DNA from: an uncultured Desulfomonile sp.
GTDB taxonomy: Bacteria > Desulfobacterota > Desulfomonilia > Desulfomonilales > Desulfomonilaceae
NCBI GenBank assembly: GCA_937915285.1
Contig: CALDNG010000140.1
Span: 1-8,321 of the forward strand
Reading direction: 5' to 3'
Length of the DNA stretch: 8,321 nt
The translations under genes and the position numbers were made by a program. Under the pieces are notes generated by a model, which saw nothing but the letters and a program-made list of their open reading frames with translations, made no database searches and was not told the DNA's origin. Positions 1-6,603 of this stretch are shown here, in pieces (within the stretch, counting starts at the first letter, position 1; each line of letters starts with the position of its first letter).

Positions 1-1
1 G

Positions 2-1867
2 AGTCTGCTGATTTTGTTCCAGTTCCCGTCGACCCTACTGTCGTTTCAGGAGGCGCCGATGCTTTCTGCCGAGGTGAAGGCAGGCAAGTTACAGCCCTTG
101 GAAAAACGACTACCACCCTCCCCGGTTGTAATAGACCCCACTGAGAAAGTTGGTGAATACGGTGGAACCTGGCGCAGGGCCTACACCGGGCTGTCGGATT
201 TGTCTGCAATCAGAAAAGTTCTGTATGATCCATTGGTGCGTTGGACGCCCGATTTTAAAATCGCCCCAAATATTTGCTCCAAATGGGAACTGTCAAATGG
301 TGGCAGAAAATATACCCTTGAATTGGTCAAAGGGATCAGGTGGTCCGATGGAACCCCCTTCACCGTCGATGATGTGATCTTTGCTTTGGAAGACGTGGCT
401 TTTAATAAGGAATTGTCACCCTCACCGCCGGGGTGGCTGGCCCCTTCCGGAGTGGTTCCAGTCGTAAAAAAAATTGATGATTATTCTTTTAGCATTGAAT
501 TTGAAAAACCTTACGGTCTATTCCTCGAAAACCTTGCATGCCCAAATGGAATGGCCTTGGTGACAAGACCCAAACACTATCTGGCAAAATTCCATGCCAA
601 GTATGCGAAACCTGATGAGTTGGATGCCCTGCTGAAGGAAAAAAAATCCTCCTCATGGACACGTCTGTTCGCTGAAGTGTCCAGCCTTCAGCAATCCTTG
701 TTTGTAACAACTGAAATGCCTTCACTTCTAGCCTGGATAACAGTCACCCCAGCGCCATCCAAACTGTTTGTGCTGGAACGCAACCCCTATTACTGGAAGG
801 TTGACTCGGCCGGCAATCAATTACCCTACATAGACAGGATCAGTTCAGCAATTCAGGCGGAGGCGGGAATGATTCTTCTGAAAGCCGTAGCAGGAGAAAT
901 CGATTTTCAGGCCCAGCATCTCGGCGGTATGAATAACTCGGTCTTGCTTCTGGCTCAGCAGTCAACCGGGAAATACCGTCTGATTCCAAAGCTTTCCACA
1001 GCTTCCGTGGGATTGTTAATGGCGCCTAATCTAAATCACCCTGACCCCGTGATCCGGAAAATACTTTCGGACAAGCGTTTTAGAATAGCTCTGTCTCATG
1101 CAGTCAACAGAAATGAAATAAACAACATAGTCTTCCGGGGTAAGGCTCTTCCCAGGCAGGCAGCTCCCCTGAAGGAATCAGGTTTCTATGATGAGTCCTA
1201 TGAGAACGCGTATCTCGGACATGACCCAGAACTGGCATCCAGGATGCTGGATGAAATGGGATTGAAGGTGGGACCGGATGGCGTTCGTTTAAAACCTGAT
1301 GGCCAGCCTCTGCAATTGTGCCTTGACGTCATGGCTTCTATCCAGACATGGGTAGACATTGCTGAAATCATTGCCTCGGACATGAAGAAGTTGAAGATAG
1401 ACACAGCTATAAAATCCGAGACACGGGAACTGTTCAGGCAGAGAACACAGTCAGCGGCTCATGACATAGCGCTTTGGCCAGGAGACGGAGGACTGGAGTG
1501 CCTCCTGGAACCCAGATGGTATTTTCCTTTTAGTCCTGAGAGTCTGAATGCTCCTCTGTATGGGCAGTGGTATCAGACCCGTGGAAAACAGGGAGAGGAG
1601 CCTCCTGAAAACATAAAGGCTTTGATGAGCTTGTACGATGACATAGTCAGCGCCCCGGAATTCGACCAGAAAAAGAAACTGTTCTCCAAACTCATCGAGT
1701 TCAACCGAGAAAATCTCTGGGTTATAGGACTCATTTATCAGCCACCAGACTATTATGTAGTTGCAAACAATATGAGAAATACTCCTGAAAAGGATTATCA
1801 GAGCTGGATGTATCCTAATCCCGGACCGGTCCACCCTGAACAATTCTTTCTGGAGAAAAAGAAATGA
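2..1867 (+). CDS. ABC transporter substrate-binding protein, family 5 (peptide/opine/sugar type), 5'-partial
   Basis: This is a periplasmic solute-binding protein of the SBP_bac_5 (OppA/DppA-like) superfamily, which delivers oligopeptides, opines or oligosaccharides to an Opp/Dpp-type permease. The frame is open to the left edge. Counting residues from the TTG at 14, the conserved N-terminal stretch EAPML (13-17) and AGKL (23-26) is followed by GEYGGTWRR (47-54) and by the family core around SDGTPFTVDDVIFALE (111-126). Further on are RNPYYWKVD, then NQLPYIDRI, and near the C-terminus NPGPVHPEQFF, all typical of the large (about 600-residue) members. Hydrophobic residues just upstream of EAPML (LLILF, FPSTLLS) look like the end of a signal peptide, so the true start probably lies just outside the window; the TTG at 14 is not convincing. 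An AGGAGG at 48-53 before ATG 59 is coincidental, because the codons upstream are conserved. No permease or ATPase gene follows, so its partners must be upstream or elsewhere. Family is certain; the substrate is unknown. Confidence 0.93.
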   Translation, partial: SLLILFQFPSTLLSFQEAPMLSAEVKAGKLQPLEKRLPPSPVVIDPTEKVGEYGGTWRRAYTGLSDLSAIRKVLYDPLVRWTPDFKIAPNICSKWELSNGGRKYTLELVKGIRWSDGTPFTVDDVIFALEDVAFNKELSPSPPGWLAPSGVVPVVKKIDDYSFSIEFEKPYGLFLENLACPNGMALVTRPKHYLAKFHAKYAKPDELDALLKEKKSSSWTRLFAEVSSLQQSLFVTTEMPSLLAWITVTPAPSKLFVLERNPYYWKVDSAGNQLPYIDRISSAIQAEAGMILLKAVAGEIDFQAQHLGGMNNSVLLLAQQSTGKYRLIPKLSTASVGLLMAPNLNHPDPVIRKILSDKRFRIALSHAVNRNEINNIVFRGKALPRQAAPLKESGFYDESYENAYLGHDPELASRMLDEMGLKVGPDGVRLKPDGQPLQLCLDVMASIQTWVDIAEIIASDMKKLKIDTAIKSETRELFRQRTQSAAHDIALWPGDGGLECLLEPRWYFPFSPESLNAPLYGQWYQTRGKQGEEPPENIKALMSLYDDIVSAPEFDQKKKLFSKLIEFNRENLWVIGLIYQPPDYYVVANNMRNTPEKDYQSWMYPNPGPVHPEQFFLEKKK

Positions 1868-1908
1868 GTGGATGACATACGTCTTTCAAGCCCTATCAGT
1901 CCATCAGC

Positions 1909-1978
1909 AGGCGAACAAATGGTCTTCAACCCTACTTCCAGCAGGACACCAGGTTTATGACGGTCAATTTGTTCGCCT
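1909..1978. repeat. Perfect 12-base inverted repeat (possible terminator or structured RNA)
   Basis: AGGCGAACAAAT at 1909-1920 is the exact reverse complement of ATTTGTTCGCCT at 1967-1978, separated by 46 bases. It starts 41 bases after the stop of the upstream binding-protein gene. A short T run (1989-1993) follows 10 bases after the right arm. This could be a transcription terminator with an unusually long loop, but a classical intrinsic terminator has a short loop and an immediate U tract. A structured RNA, or the ends of a small degenerate mobile repeat, are alternatives. The repeat itself is certain; its role is not. Confidence 0.5.
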
Positions 1979-2058
1979 CCTTGAATTATTTTTCTCGAGG
2001 TTTCTTTAAATAAATTAACATTTAAGTTTTTTGTCTTTAAAAATGCGCTTAAAACAAA

Positions 2059-2088
2059 TTGACAATCAATTTCGGTTTGAATTATTGT
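2059..2088 (+). promoter_or_regulatory. Candidate sigma-70-type promoter for the liv cluster
   Basis: A perfect -35 consensus TTGACA (2059-2064) is followed after 18 bases by TATTGT (2083-2088), which matches four of six -10 positions. Transcription from here would leave a leader of roughly 265 bases before the livJ start at 2362. The surrounding AT richness makes chance matches likely, and TATAAT at 2149-2154 is a rival -10. Treat this as a candidate only. Confidence 0.3.
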
Positions 2089-2250
2089 AGGTCCACTAAA
2101 CAAAAAACACTTCAACCGTTTTTCATACCAGTGAACATTTAACTTTTTTATAATTTTTTTACCTCGGAACCAATAACAATTAACTAGCAAAAGAAAATAT
2201 GACTTTATTGCGATAACCCAGGCGGCGTAAATCTTGTTTTTTTAAACCAT

Positions 2251-2265
2251 TTCAAGTGGCTTGAA
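2251..2265. promoter_or_regulatory. Small palindrome upstream of livJ, possible operator
   Basis: TTCAAG and CTTGAA flank a three-base TGG centre, giving perfect 6-base arms about 97 bases before the livJ start. A second short inverted pair, GAAC (2263-2266) and GTTC (2272-2275), overlaps its right half. The size and symmetry would suit a dimeric regulator, but arms this short occur by chance in AT-rich DNA and no regulator gene is in the window. Confidence 0.18.
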
Positions 2266-2361
2266 CAGACAGTTCAGATAACGATGTTATGCAGCGGCTA
2301 TTTGGCCGGAGCCCGGTTGTTTTATAGCGCCTTTAGTTTCTCGGTAGAAAGGAGCGGTCGC

Positions 2362-3639
2362 ATGAAGCGCAGAAGCGGATCTTTTCTAGTTATTTTCTTT
2401 GCAATCCTGATGATGGTCATTGGATCGTCCCACAGTTGGGCCGACAAACCTATCATCCTCGGAGCCCCATTATCCACGGCCTTCCTTTATGGATGGGCGG
2501 CAGAAAAAGGCATTAAGCTTGCGGTAGACGAGATAAATGCCGAAGGTGGCGTAAAGGTAGGTAACGAGAAAAGAAAATTCTCGTTAGAAGTGATCGACAC
2601 GAGGGATCTCGAACCCGGGGTTCCGGTAAGTGAAGCGCTTCTGGCTCTCGAAAAGCTGATTCTGGAGAAAAAAGCTGACTTCATCATCGGTGGGCCTGTC
2701 CGTTCGGAAGCCGCATTAGCGGCGATGCCCCTATTGGTAAAAAACAAAAAGGTTTCCATTCTGACCACCGGATCACTTACTCCGAAGTATCATGCCACGG
2801 TCGCTGAAAACCCGGACAAATTCAAATATTGTTTCAGGATTTCCGGCGAGGCTAAATGGATGGTGATGGGTGACCTGGTTCCATGCCTTGAGGACATAGG
2901 CAAAAAATTCAATTTAAACAAACTGATCATTATGGTTCAGGATGTTGCCCATGCCCGTGCCGGTGGGGAACTTCTGGCTAAAACAATGGGTGACAAGGGT
3001 TGGCAAGTCCTTGGACAGCCTCTGGTTTTCCCCACGGGAGCCACCGATTTTTCCATGGGGCTCCTGGACGCCAAGAAAAAAGGCGCGCAGGTCATCATCA
3101 TATGGATGGACATGCCTGAATCCGCCATCCTTCTCAAACAATGGCACGACATGAAAGTCCCTGCCCTGCCTTTCGGGGTAATCATAGCCGCAGCTGAACA
3201 ACCTGGCTTCTGGCAGGCCACGGACGGCAAGGGTGAATACTGCCTGGCTAATGTTGTGAACGCCGGAAATGTCCCGAGTGAAGCAACACCGTGGACCATG
3301 AAATTCGTGGACGCCTACAAAAAGAAATATGGCCTGGAACCGGAAGGTTACGGAACCTCTTCGAGTTACATGGCAGTCTATGCGCTCAAGGACGCGATAG
3401 AGCGAGCAGGATCGATAGATTCCGACAAGGTAGCGGATGCGCTTAGAAAGATTGATTTGAACGGCGTTTACGGACGAATCCGATTCGATCCAAAATCCAA
3501 TCAGGTCATTCCCAGCCTGGATCCTGCGGAAGGGGCCGTCGGGACGGTGTTCCAATGGCAGGCAGGCAAACGTATTGTGGTATTCCCTCCAAAAATTGCC
3601 ACTGGCGAAATCAAACTTCCGCCATGGATGAACCATTAG
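2362..3639 (+). CDS. livJ: Branched-chain amino acid-type ABC transporter substrate-binding protein (LivJ/LivK family)
   Basis: Periplasmic binding protein of the Peripla_BP_6 / HAAT class (425 residues) that captures a small solute, such as a branched-chain amino acid, amide or aromatic acid, for the LivHMGF transporter. The ATG at 2362 is preferred because AAAGGAG (2348-2354) lies 7 bases upstream. It also begins a textbook signal peptide: MKRRSGS, a hydrophobic core (residues 8-21) and a likely cut after SWA (27/28). The in-frame ATG at 2284 has no Shine-Dalgarno and would bury this signal. The mature part shows the family's opening pattern (LGAPLSTAF, then GIKLAVDEINAEGG) and the central IIGGPVRSEAALA. 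It ends with RFDPKSNQVIP and a tryptophan-rich tail (PPWM). There is no lipobox cysteine, so it should be soluble in the periplasm. It heads the liv cluster and is separated from livH by a hairpin-bearing spacer, consistent with higher expression than the membrane genes. The symbol reflects family, not proven amino-acid specificity. Confidence 0.93.
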   Translation: MKRRSGSFLVIFFAILMMVIGSSHSWADKPIILGAPLSTAFLYGWAAEKGIKLAVDEINAEGGVKVGNEKRKFSLEVIDTRDLEPGVPVSEALLALEKLILEKKADFIIGGPVRSEAALAAMPLLVKNKKVSILTTGSLTPKYHATVAENPDKFKYCFRISGEAKWMVMGDLVPCLEDIGKKFNLNKLIIMVQDVAHARAGGELLAKTMGDKGWQVLGQPLVFPTGATDFSMGLLDAKKKGAQVIIIWMDMPESAILLKQWHDMKVPALPFGVIIAAAEQPGFWQATDGKGEYCLANVVNAGNVPSEATPWTMKFVDAYKKKYGLEPEGYGTSSSYMAVYALKDAIERAGSIDSDKVADALRKIDLNGVYGRIRFDPKSNQVIPSLDPAEGAVGTVFQWQAGKRIVVFPPKIATGEIKLPPWMNH

Positions 3640-3646
3640 GTTTGTC

Positions 3647-3696
3647 TGGCCCAGATGATTTTCACCTTAGTTTTTTGGGAACCTAAATCTGGGCCA
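3647..3696 (+). promoter_or_regulatory. Hairpin 1 in the livJ-livH spacer
   Basis: TGGCCCAGAT (3647-3656) pairs perfectly with ATCTGGGCCA (3687-3696) across a 30-base loop. Inside the loop TTAG (3667-3670) can pair with CTAA (3683-3686), which abuts the outer stem and extends it. It begins 7 bases after the livJ stop. No U tract follows the right arm, so it looks more like an mRNA-stabilising or processing hairpin at the livJ 3' end than an intrinsic terminator. Partial attenuation cannot be excluded. Confidence 0.55.
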
Positions 3697-3699
3697 ACA

Positions 3700-3712
3700 C
3701 CAATGATATTGG
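3700..3712 (+). repeat. Short hairpin between the two larger ones
   Basis: CCAAT (3700-3704) and ATTGG (3708-3712) form a 5-base stem around GAT. It lies immediately after hairpin 1. It is weak alone and listed only because it adds to the structured spacer. Confidence 0.2.
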
Positions 3713-3757
3713 CAAAACACGTTTCTTAACATTTACAGACTTTCAAGACGTTTCTTG

Positions 3758-3795
3758 GGCCAGAGCCTCATGATTTAAAAATCTCGGCTCTGGTC
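3758..3795 (+). promoter_or_regulatory. Hairpin 2 in the livJ-livH spacer
   Basis: GGCCAGAGCC (3758-3767) pairs with GGCTCTGGTC (3786-3795), ten pairs with one G-U, across an 18-base loop. In the loop GATT (3772-3775) and AATC (3780-3783) can add a short inner stem. Only UU follows the right arm before ACAG, so it is a poor intrinsic terminator. It lies 45 bases upstream of livH. Its left arm shares sequence with the right arm of hairpin 1, allowing alternative pairing with the left arm of hairpin 1. Confidence 0.5.
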
Positions 3796-3840
3796 TTACA
3801 GAAAAAGATATTCATCGAAATTTTTCCCGAAGGCTTTTCC

Positions 3841-4707
3841 ATGGAAATACTCATCTATGGTGTCATAAATAGTGTGACCTTAGTTTTAATGGCCCTTGGA
3901 TTTACCTTGGTTTACGGTGTGAGTCGTCTGCCAAACTTTGCTCATGGCGCCCTGTATGTTGTGGCAGGTTACCTGACCTGGATTTTCATGAATCGCCTGG
4001 GCTTTAATTATGGTTTGTCCATCCTTTTTGCGCTTGTTTCGACTTCCCTGATAGGCGCCGCAATGTATCAGTTTGTATTGATAAGAGTCAGGGGTATGCC
4101 TATTTCGGAGATCATAGCGTCTTATGCTATTGGACTGGCAATTCTCGAAGGGCTCAGGTGGGGTGGTCTTAAAGGATCGACATTCACTTTACCGCCGTTC
4201 ATTGAGGGTAGTATAGAAATACTCGGCGTGTCTGTCGATTTTCAGAGGCTGCTTGTAGTTGTTATAGGCATAATCATGCTGGGACTTCTCTGGGTGTTTG
4301 TCACCATGACCAAACTTGGTCTGGCTCTCAAGGGAATGGCTCAGGACGAAAGGGCGGCGCTGACTCTTGGAATCGACTCGGACCGAATGGCGGTAGTGTC
4401 GATGGCCTTGGGCTCAGGGCTGGCCGGGGTTGCTGCAGTGACACTGTTTCCTCTTGGCAACATAGTCGTTGAAGCTGGTTACAATGTCCTGATAATGGCA
4501 GTGGCTGTTTGTATAGTGGGCGGTCTTGGTAGCTGGACCGGAGCTGTTTTGGCGGCTTTTCTCATAGGTTTTGCCCAAATACTTACCGTCGTTTACCTTG
4601 GCGCTCATTTTCAGGTAGTTGTGGCCCTGGTATCTATCATTATAACCTTGGTGCTGCGGCCTAGCGGTCTTTTCGGTCGTCAGAAAGAACTGGAAGAGAG
4701 GGTGTAA
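3841..4707 (+). CDS. livH: Branched-chain amino acid-type ABC transporter permease LivH
   Basis: Inner-membrane permease (288 residues) forming half of the transport channel with LivM. The opening is characteristic of LivH: an N-terminal membrane helix, then FTLVYGVSRLPNFAHGALY (21-39), the conserved family stretch in which a histidine and glycine follow the asparagine. About eight or nine hydrophobic segments can be placed (near 3-25, 34-50, 56-80, 88-104, 136-156, 183-203, 215-235, 238-255, 257-272). The cytoplasmic coupling loop that contacts the ATPase is LGLALKGMAQDERAALTLGI (159-178), the LivH version of the EAA loop. The glycine-rich IVGGLGSWTGAVLAAFLIG (225-243) and the terminal LRPSGLFG (272-279) are also typical. 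Length matches the usual 285-310. A modest Shine-Dalgarno GAAGG (3829-3833) sits 7 bases before the ATG. The gene follows livJ after 201 structured bases and is separated from livM by only 3 bases. Confidence 0.95.
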   Translation: MEILIYGVINSVTLVLMALGFTLVYGVSRLPNFAHGALYVVAGYLTWIFMNRLGFNYGLSILFALVSTSLIGAAMYQFVLIRVRGMPISEIIASYAIGLAILEGLRWGGLKGSTFTLPPFIEGSIEILGVSVDFQRLLVVVIGIIMLGLLWVFVTMTKLGLALKGMAQDERAALTLGIDSDRMAVVSMALGSGLAGVAAVTLFPLGNIVVEAGYNVLIMAVAVCIVGGLGSWTGAVLAAFLIGFAQILTVVYLGAHFQVVVALVSIIITLVLRPSGLFGRQKELEERV

Positions 4708-4710
4708 GAG

Positions 4711-5733
4711 ATGACCGTAGATAATAAGGATCGACGGCTTGAGAGAATAGACAGGGGTATAAAGGTTAGATCCGATGGGGTTTACGCAATATCTTCCTGG
4801 CTTGAAATGAGCTATCTGGTCGCGCCCCGTTTGATTTTCATACTTGGACTTCTGGCGGCTCCGGTGTTGCTGCTTCCGGTTCCATACTGGCAGAAAGTTC
4901 TCTCCATCATCTGTATGTACAGCCTTCTGGCAATCAGTTTCGATTTTTTGGCTAACTACGTAGGTCTTGTCTCACTCGGAGGTGGTTTCTATATAGGAAT
5001 AGGGGCCTATGCGGCCGCTTTACTGAACATGAAATTCGGTCTTCCTCCGATAGTGACCATTCCTGCCGCTACTGTGATAGGCGCCATCATCTGCACTGTT
5101 GTGTTTTTGCCTTGCCTGCCTCTTCGTGGAGTTTACTTCGCCATAGTCAGCCTCATGTTCCCATTGCTGGCTGCACGTATCATAGAGGCTCTGGACATCT
5201 TTGGAGGAACCGACGGCATAGTTGGGGTTGACGGTTTTTCCAGCCCATGGATAGAGCAGTATGTGCTCATCTTGGCAGTGCTGATTGCCGTTTTCTTTCT
5301 ACGACGCATGATTACTGAGGACGTGGGGCTGGTTTTCTCGGGGGTCAAGGACAATGATCAGGCCGTAAAAGCCTCTGGAATAAATATTACTCGATACAAG
5401 GCCCTGGGAATTTTCATTGCCTCATCCCTGGGATGTTTTGGCGGAGCGGTTCTCTCCCACATCTACATGTGGGCGGGACTTTCGCAGTTTGCCCTCGACT
5501 TCTCCATCATTCCGATAGCCGCTACTGTTATCGGAGGAGGCGGGACATTGATAGGGCCGGTCATAGGTTGCCTCATCCTGGTTCCGGTTTCAGAGCTACT
5601 TCGTGACTTTGGGACCCTTAGAATTGCTGTTTACGCTATAATCCTCACATTGTTCATCGTTTATAAGAGTGAAGGAATCATGGTTTTTGCTTCGAGAAAG
5701 TATGAACAGTTCGAACGCTGGGTATCCATTTAG
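4711..5733 (+). CDS. livM: Branched-chain amino acid-type ABC transporter permease LivM
   Basis: Second channel subunit (340 residues), pairing with LivH in the inner membrane. Family marks include FLANYVGLVSLGGGFYIGIG (79-98), the region usually reading GxxSLGHAAFFGIGAYAAA, and LPLRGVYFAIVSL (136-148). GGTDGIVGVDGF (165-176) follows, then the coupling loop around EDVGLVFSGVKDNDQAVKAS (203-222). Near the end is IGGGGTLIGPVIG (274-286). Two details differ from the common form: the histidine usually found in SLGHA is replaced by glycine (SLGGG), and there is a charged N-terminal extension of about 37 residues before the first membrane segment. The start at 4711 is 3 bases after the livH stop and is preceded by purine-rich GGAAGAGAGG in the end of livH, so translation is probably coupled. 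Assignment is secure; the solute is not revealed by the permease. Confidence 0.95.
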   Translation: MTVDNKDRRLERIDRGIKVRSDGVYAISSWLEMSYLVAPRLIFILGLLAAPVLLLPVPYWQKVLSIICMYSLLAISFDFLANYVGLVSLGGGFYIGIGAYAAALLNMKFGLPPIVTIPAATVIGAIICTVVFLPCLPLRGVYFAIVSLMFPLLAARIIEALDIFGGTDGIVGVDGFSSPWIEQYVLILAVLIAVFFLRRMITEDVGLVFSGVKDNDQAVKASGINITRYKALGIFIASSLGCFGGAVLSHIYMWAGLSQFALDFSIIPIAATVIGGGGTLIGPVIGCLILVPVSELLRDFGTLRIAVYAIILTLFIVYKSEGIMVFASRKYEQFERWVSI

Positions 5734-5782
5734 AAGATTGGCGCATTCAGCCCGAATGTTTTTTGGCTCACTTTCCCTCATC

Positions 5783-5800
5783 AGTCCCATGGTTGGGATT
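5783..5800 (+). promoter_or_regulatory. Small hairpin just upstream of the livG ribosome-binding site
   Basis: AGTCCCA (5783-5789) pairs with TGGGATT (5794-5800), seven pairs including one G-U, around a four-base TGGT loop, and is followed by ATTTTC. The AGGA Shine-Dalgarno of livG begins 7 bases later (5807). The 87-base livM-livG spacer is otherwise unremarkable. The hairpin could modestly attenuate transcription or act as a processing site that sets the ratio of ATPase to permease; the U tract is too weak to call it a terminator. Confidence 0.3.
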
Positions 5801-5820
5801 ATTTTCAGGAAATGTAAGAT

Positions 5821-6603
5821 ATGAGTGATCAACCGCTACTGAACGTTGACAGTATCAGCAAAACCTTTGGTGGAGTCGCAGCGCTTTCCATGGTGAGCCT
5901 GCAGGTAAATCGAGGCGATATTGTAGGAATCATAGGCCCCAATGGTTCAGGCAAAACCACACTGGTAAATTCGATATCCGGGTTTGTCAAACCTGACCGG
6001 GGCAAAGTCGTTTTTAACGGGCATGACATAACCGGTTGGCCTCCCCACAAGATTGCCGATATTGGGCTAACGAGAACCTTCCAGGTGATGCGGCCATACT
6101 ATTCATTACCGGCTTTTAAAAATCTCATCGTCCCTCTTTTTTCCCCGCGCTCCAAACGGACGGGTGGCTGGCGCGGTGGTGGGAAAATGGGCAGTCGTGA
6201 CACAGTGGCCCTGGATATTCTGGAAGAAATCGGTTTTGAAAGAGACTCCTATGTCCCGTACAAGATGGCCTCCTCTTTACCAACAGGGTATCTCAAACGT
6301 CTGGAGTTAGCCAGATGCCTGGCATTACGTCCTGAACTAATTATATGCGACGAGGTCTTTTCGGGGCTGAGCATGAGTGAAATGGCCAGCATGCTGCCAT
6401 TGATAGAGAAACTTCAGATGGAGGGGATATCCCTCATCATGGTTGAACACCGTTTGCGAGAACTCTTCAGGCTCGCTAATCGTGTTATAGTCCTCAACTT
6501 CGGGTGCAAGATAGCAGAAGGAATCTCTGGCGAGGTCATGGAGTTACGTGAAGTGAAAGAGGCCTACTTCGGATCAGAGGAGGAGGTGCTCGATTATGTT
6601 TGA
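5821..6603 (+). CDS. livG: Branched-chain amino acid-type ABC transporter ATP-binding protein LivG
   Basis: Cytoplasmic ATPase (260 residues), one of two different nucleotide-binding subunits that power the LivHM channel. Visible motifs in order are Walker A GPNGSGKTT (39-47), Q-loop glutamine in TRTFQ (Q88), Walker B ELIICDE with D177 and catalytic E178, and the switch histidine in MVEHR (H210). The C-terminal KEAYFGSEEEVLDYV is the usual LivG tail. The ABC signature is atypical: LPTGY (153-157) stands where LSGGQ or LAYGQ is expected, and the Walker B glutamate is followed by valine (DEVFSGLS) instead of proline. Since the Walker lysine, catalytic glutamate and switch histidine are present, the protein should still hydrolyse ATP. 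A GGWRGGGK stretch (115-122) adds a flexible basic loop. Start at 5821 has AGGA 10 bases upstream. The 3' end overlaps livF by 8 bases, indicating translational coupling. Confidence 0.94.
   Translation: MSDQPLLNVDSISKTFGGVAALSMVSLQVNRGDIVGIIGPNGSGKTTLVNSISGFVKPDRGKVVFNGHDITGWPPHKIADIGLTRTFQVMRPYYSLPAFKNLIVPLFSPRSKRTGGWRGGGKMGSRDTVALDILEEIGFERDSYVPYKMASSLPTGYLKRLELARCLALRPELIICDEVFSGLSMSEMASMLPLIEKLQMEGISLIMVEHRLRELFRLANRVIVLNFGCKIAEGISGEVMELREVKEAYFGSEEEVLDYV

Larger units (their letters stand above)
1868..2361. other. 494-base AT-rich intergenic gap without a supported gene
   Basis: No convincing coding region was found here on either strand. Short frames starting at ATG 2043 or 2199 end after a few codons and lack a Shine-Dalgarno. 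The left end holds a perfect 12-base inverted repeat. The middle (about 1981-2170) is very AT-rich with many T and A runs. It contains a TTGACA element and, separately, a perfect TATAAT at 2149-2154 that has no good -35 partner at 16-18 bases. A small palindrome lies at 2251-2265. Because the liv cluster begins just after it, the gap most likely carries the liv promoter and its control sites, but no regulator-binding motif could be named. Confidence 0.6.

Noticed and set aside
48..61. AGGAGG followed by ATG 59 as the start of the family-5 binding protein
   Set aside because: The residues just upstream (FQEAP) belong to the conserved N-terminal motif of the family, and starting at 59 would leave no export signal.
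2149..2154. Perfect TATAAT as the main liv promoter
   Set aside because: No reasonable -35 hexamer lies 16-18 bases upstream and the region is T/A-rich, so a chance match is likely.
1798..2190. Minus-strand open frame covering part of the intergenic gap
   Set aside because: It overlaps the conserved C-terminus of the binding-protein gene, crosses the inverted repeat, has low-complexity composition and no recognisable family.
2284..2361. Upstream in-frame ATG extending livJ by 26 residues
   Set aside because: No Shine-Dalgarno precedes it and it would bury an otherwise perfect signal peptide; ATG 2362 has AAAGGAG at 7 bases.
2914..3636. Long open frame on the minus strand (240 codons) opposite livJ
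   Set aside because: It lies wholly within livJ, shows no recognisable domain, and livJ is clearly the real gene.
3640..3840. True intrinsic terminator separating livJ from livHMGF
   Set aside because: Neither hairpin is followed by a proper U tract, and the liv genes are expected to be co-transcribed.
6277..6603. LivG as a broken or inactive ATPase because of its odd signature
   Set aside because: Walker A lysine, Walker B aspartate, catalytic glutamate, Q-loop and switch histidine are all present and the frame is intact with a normal C-terminus.
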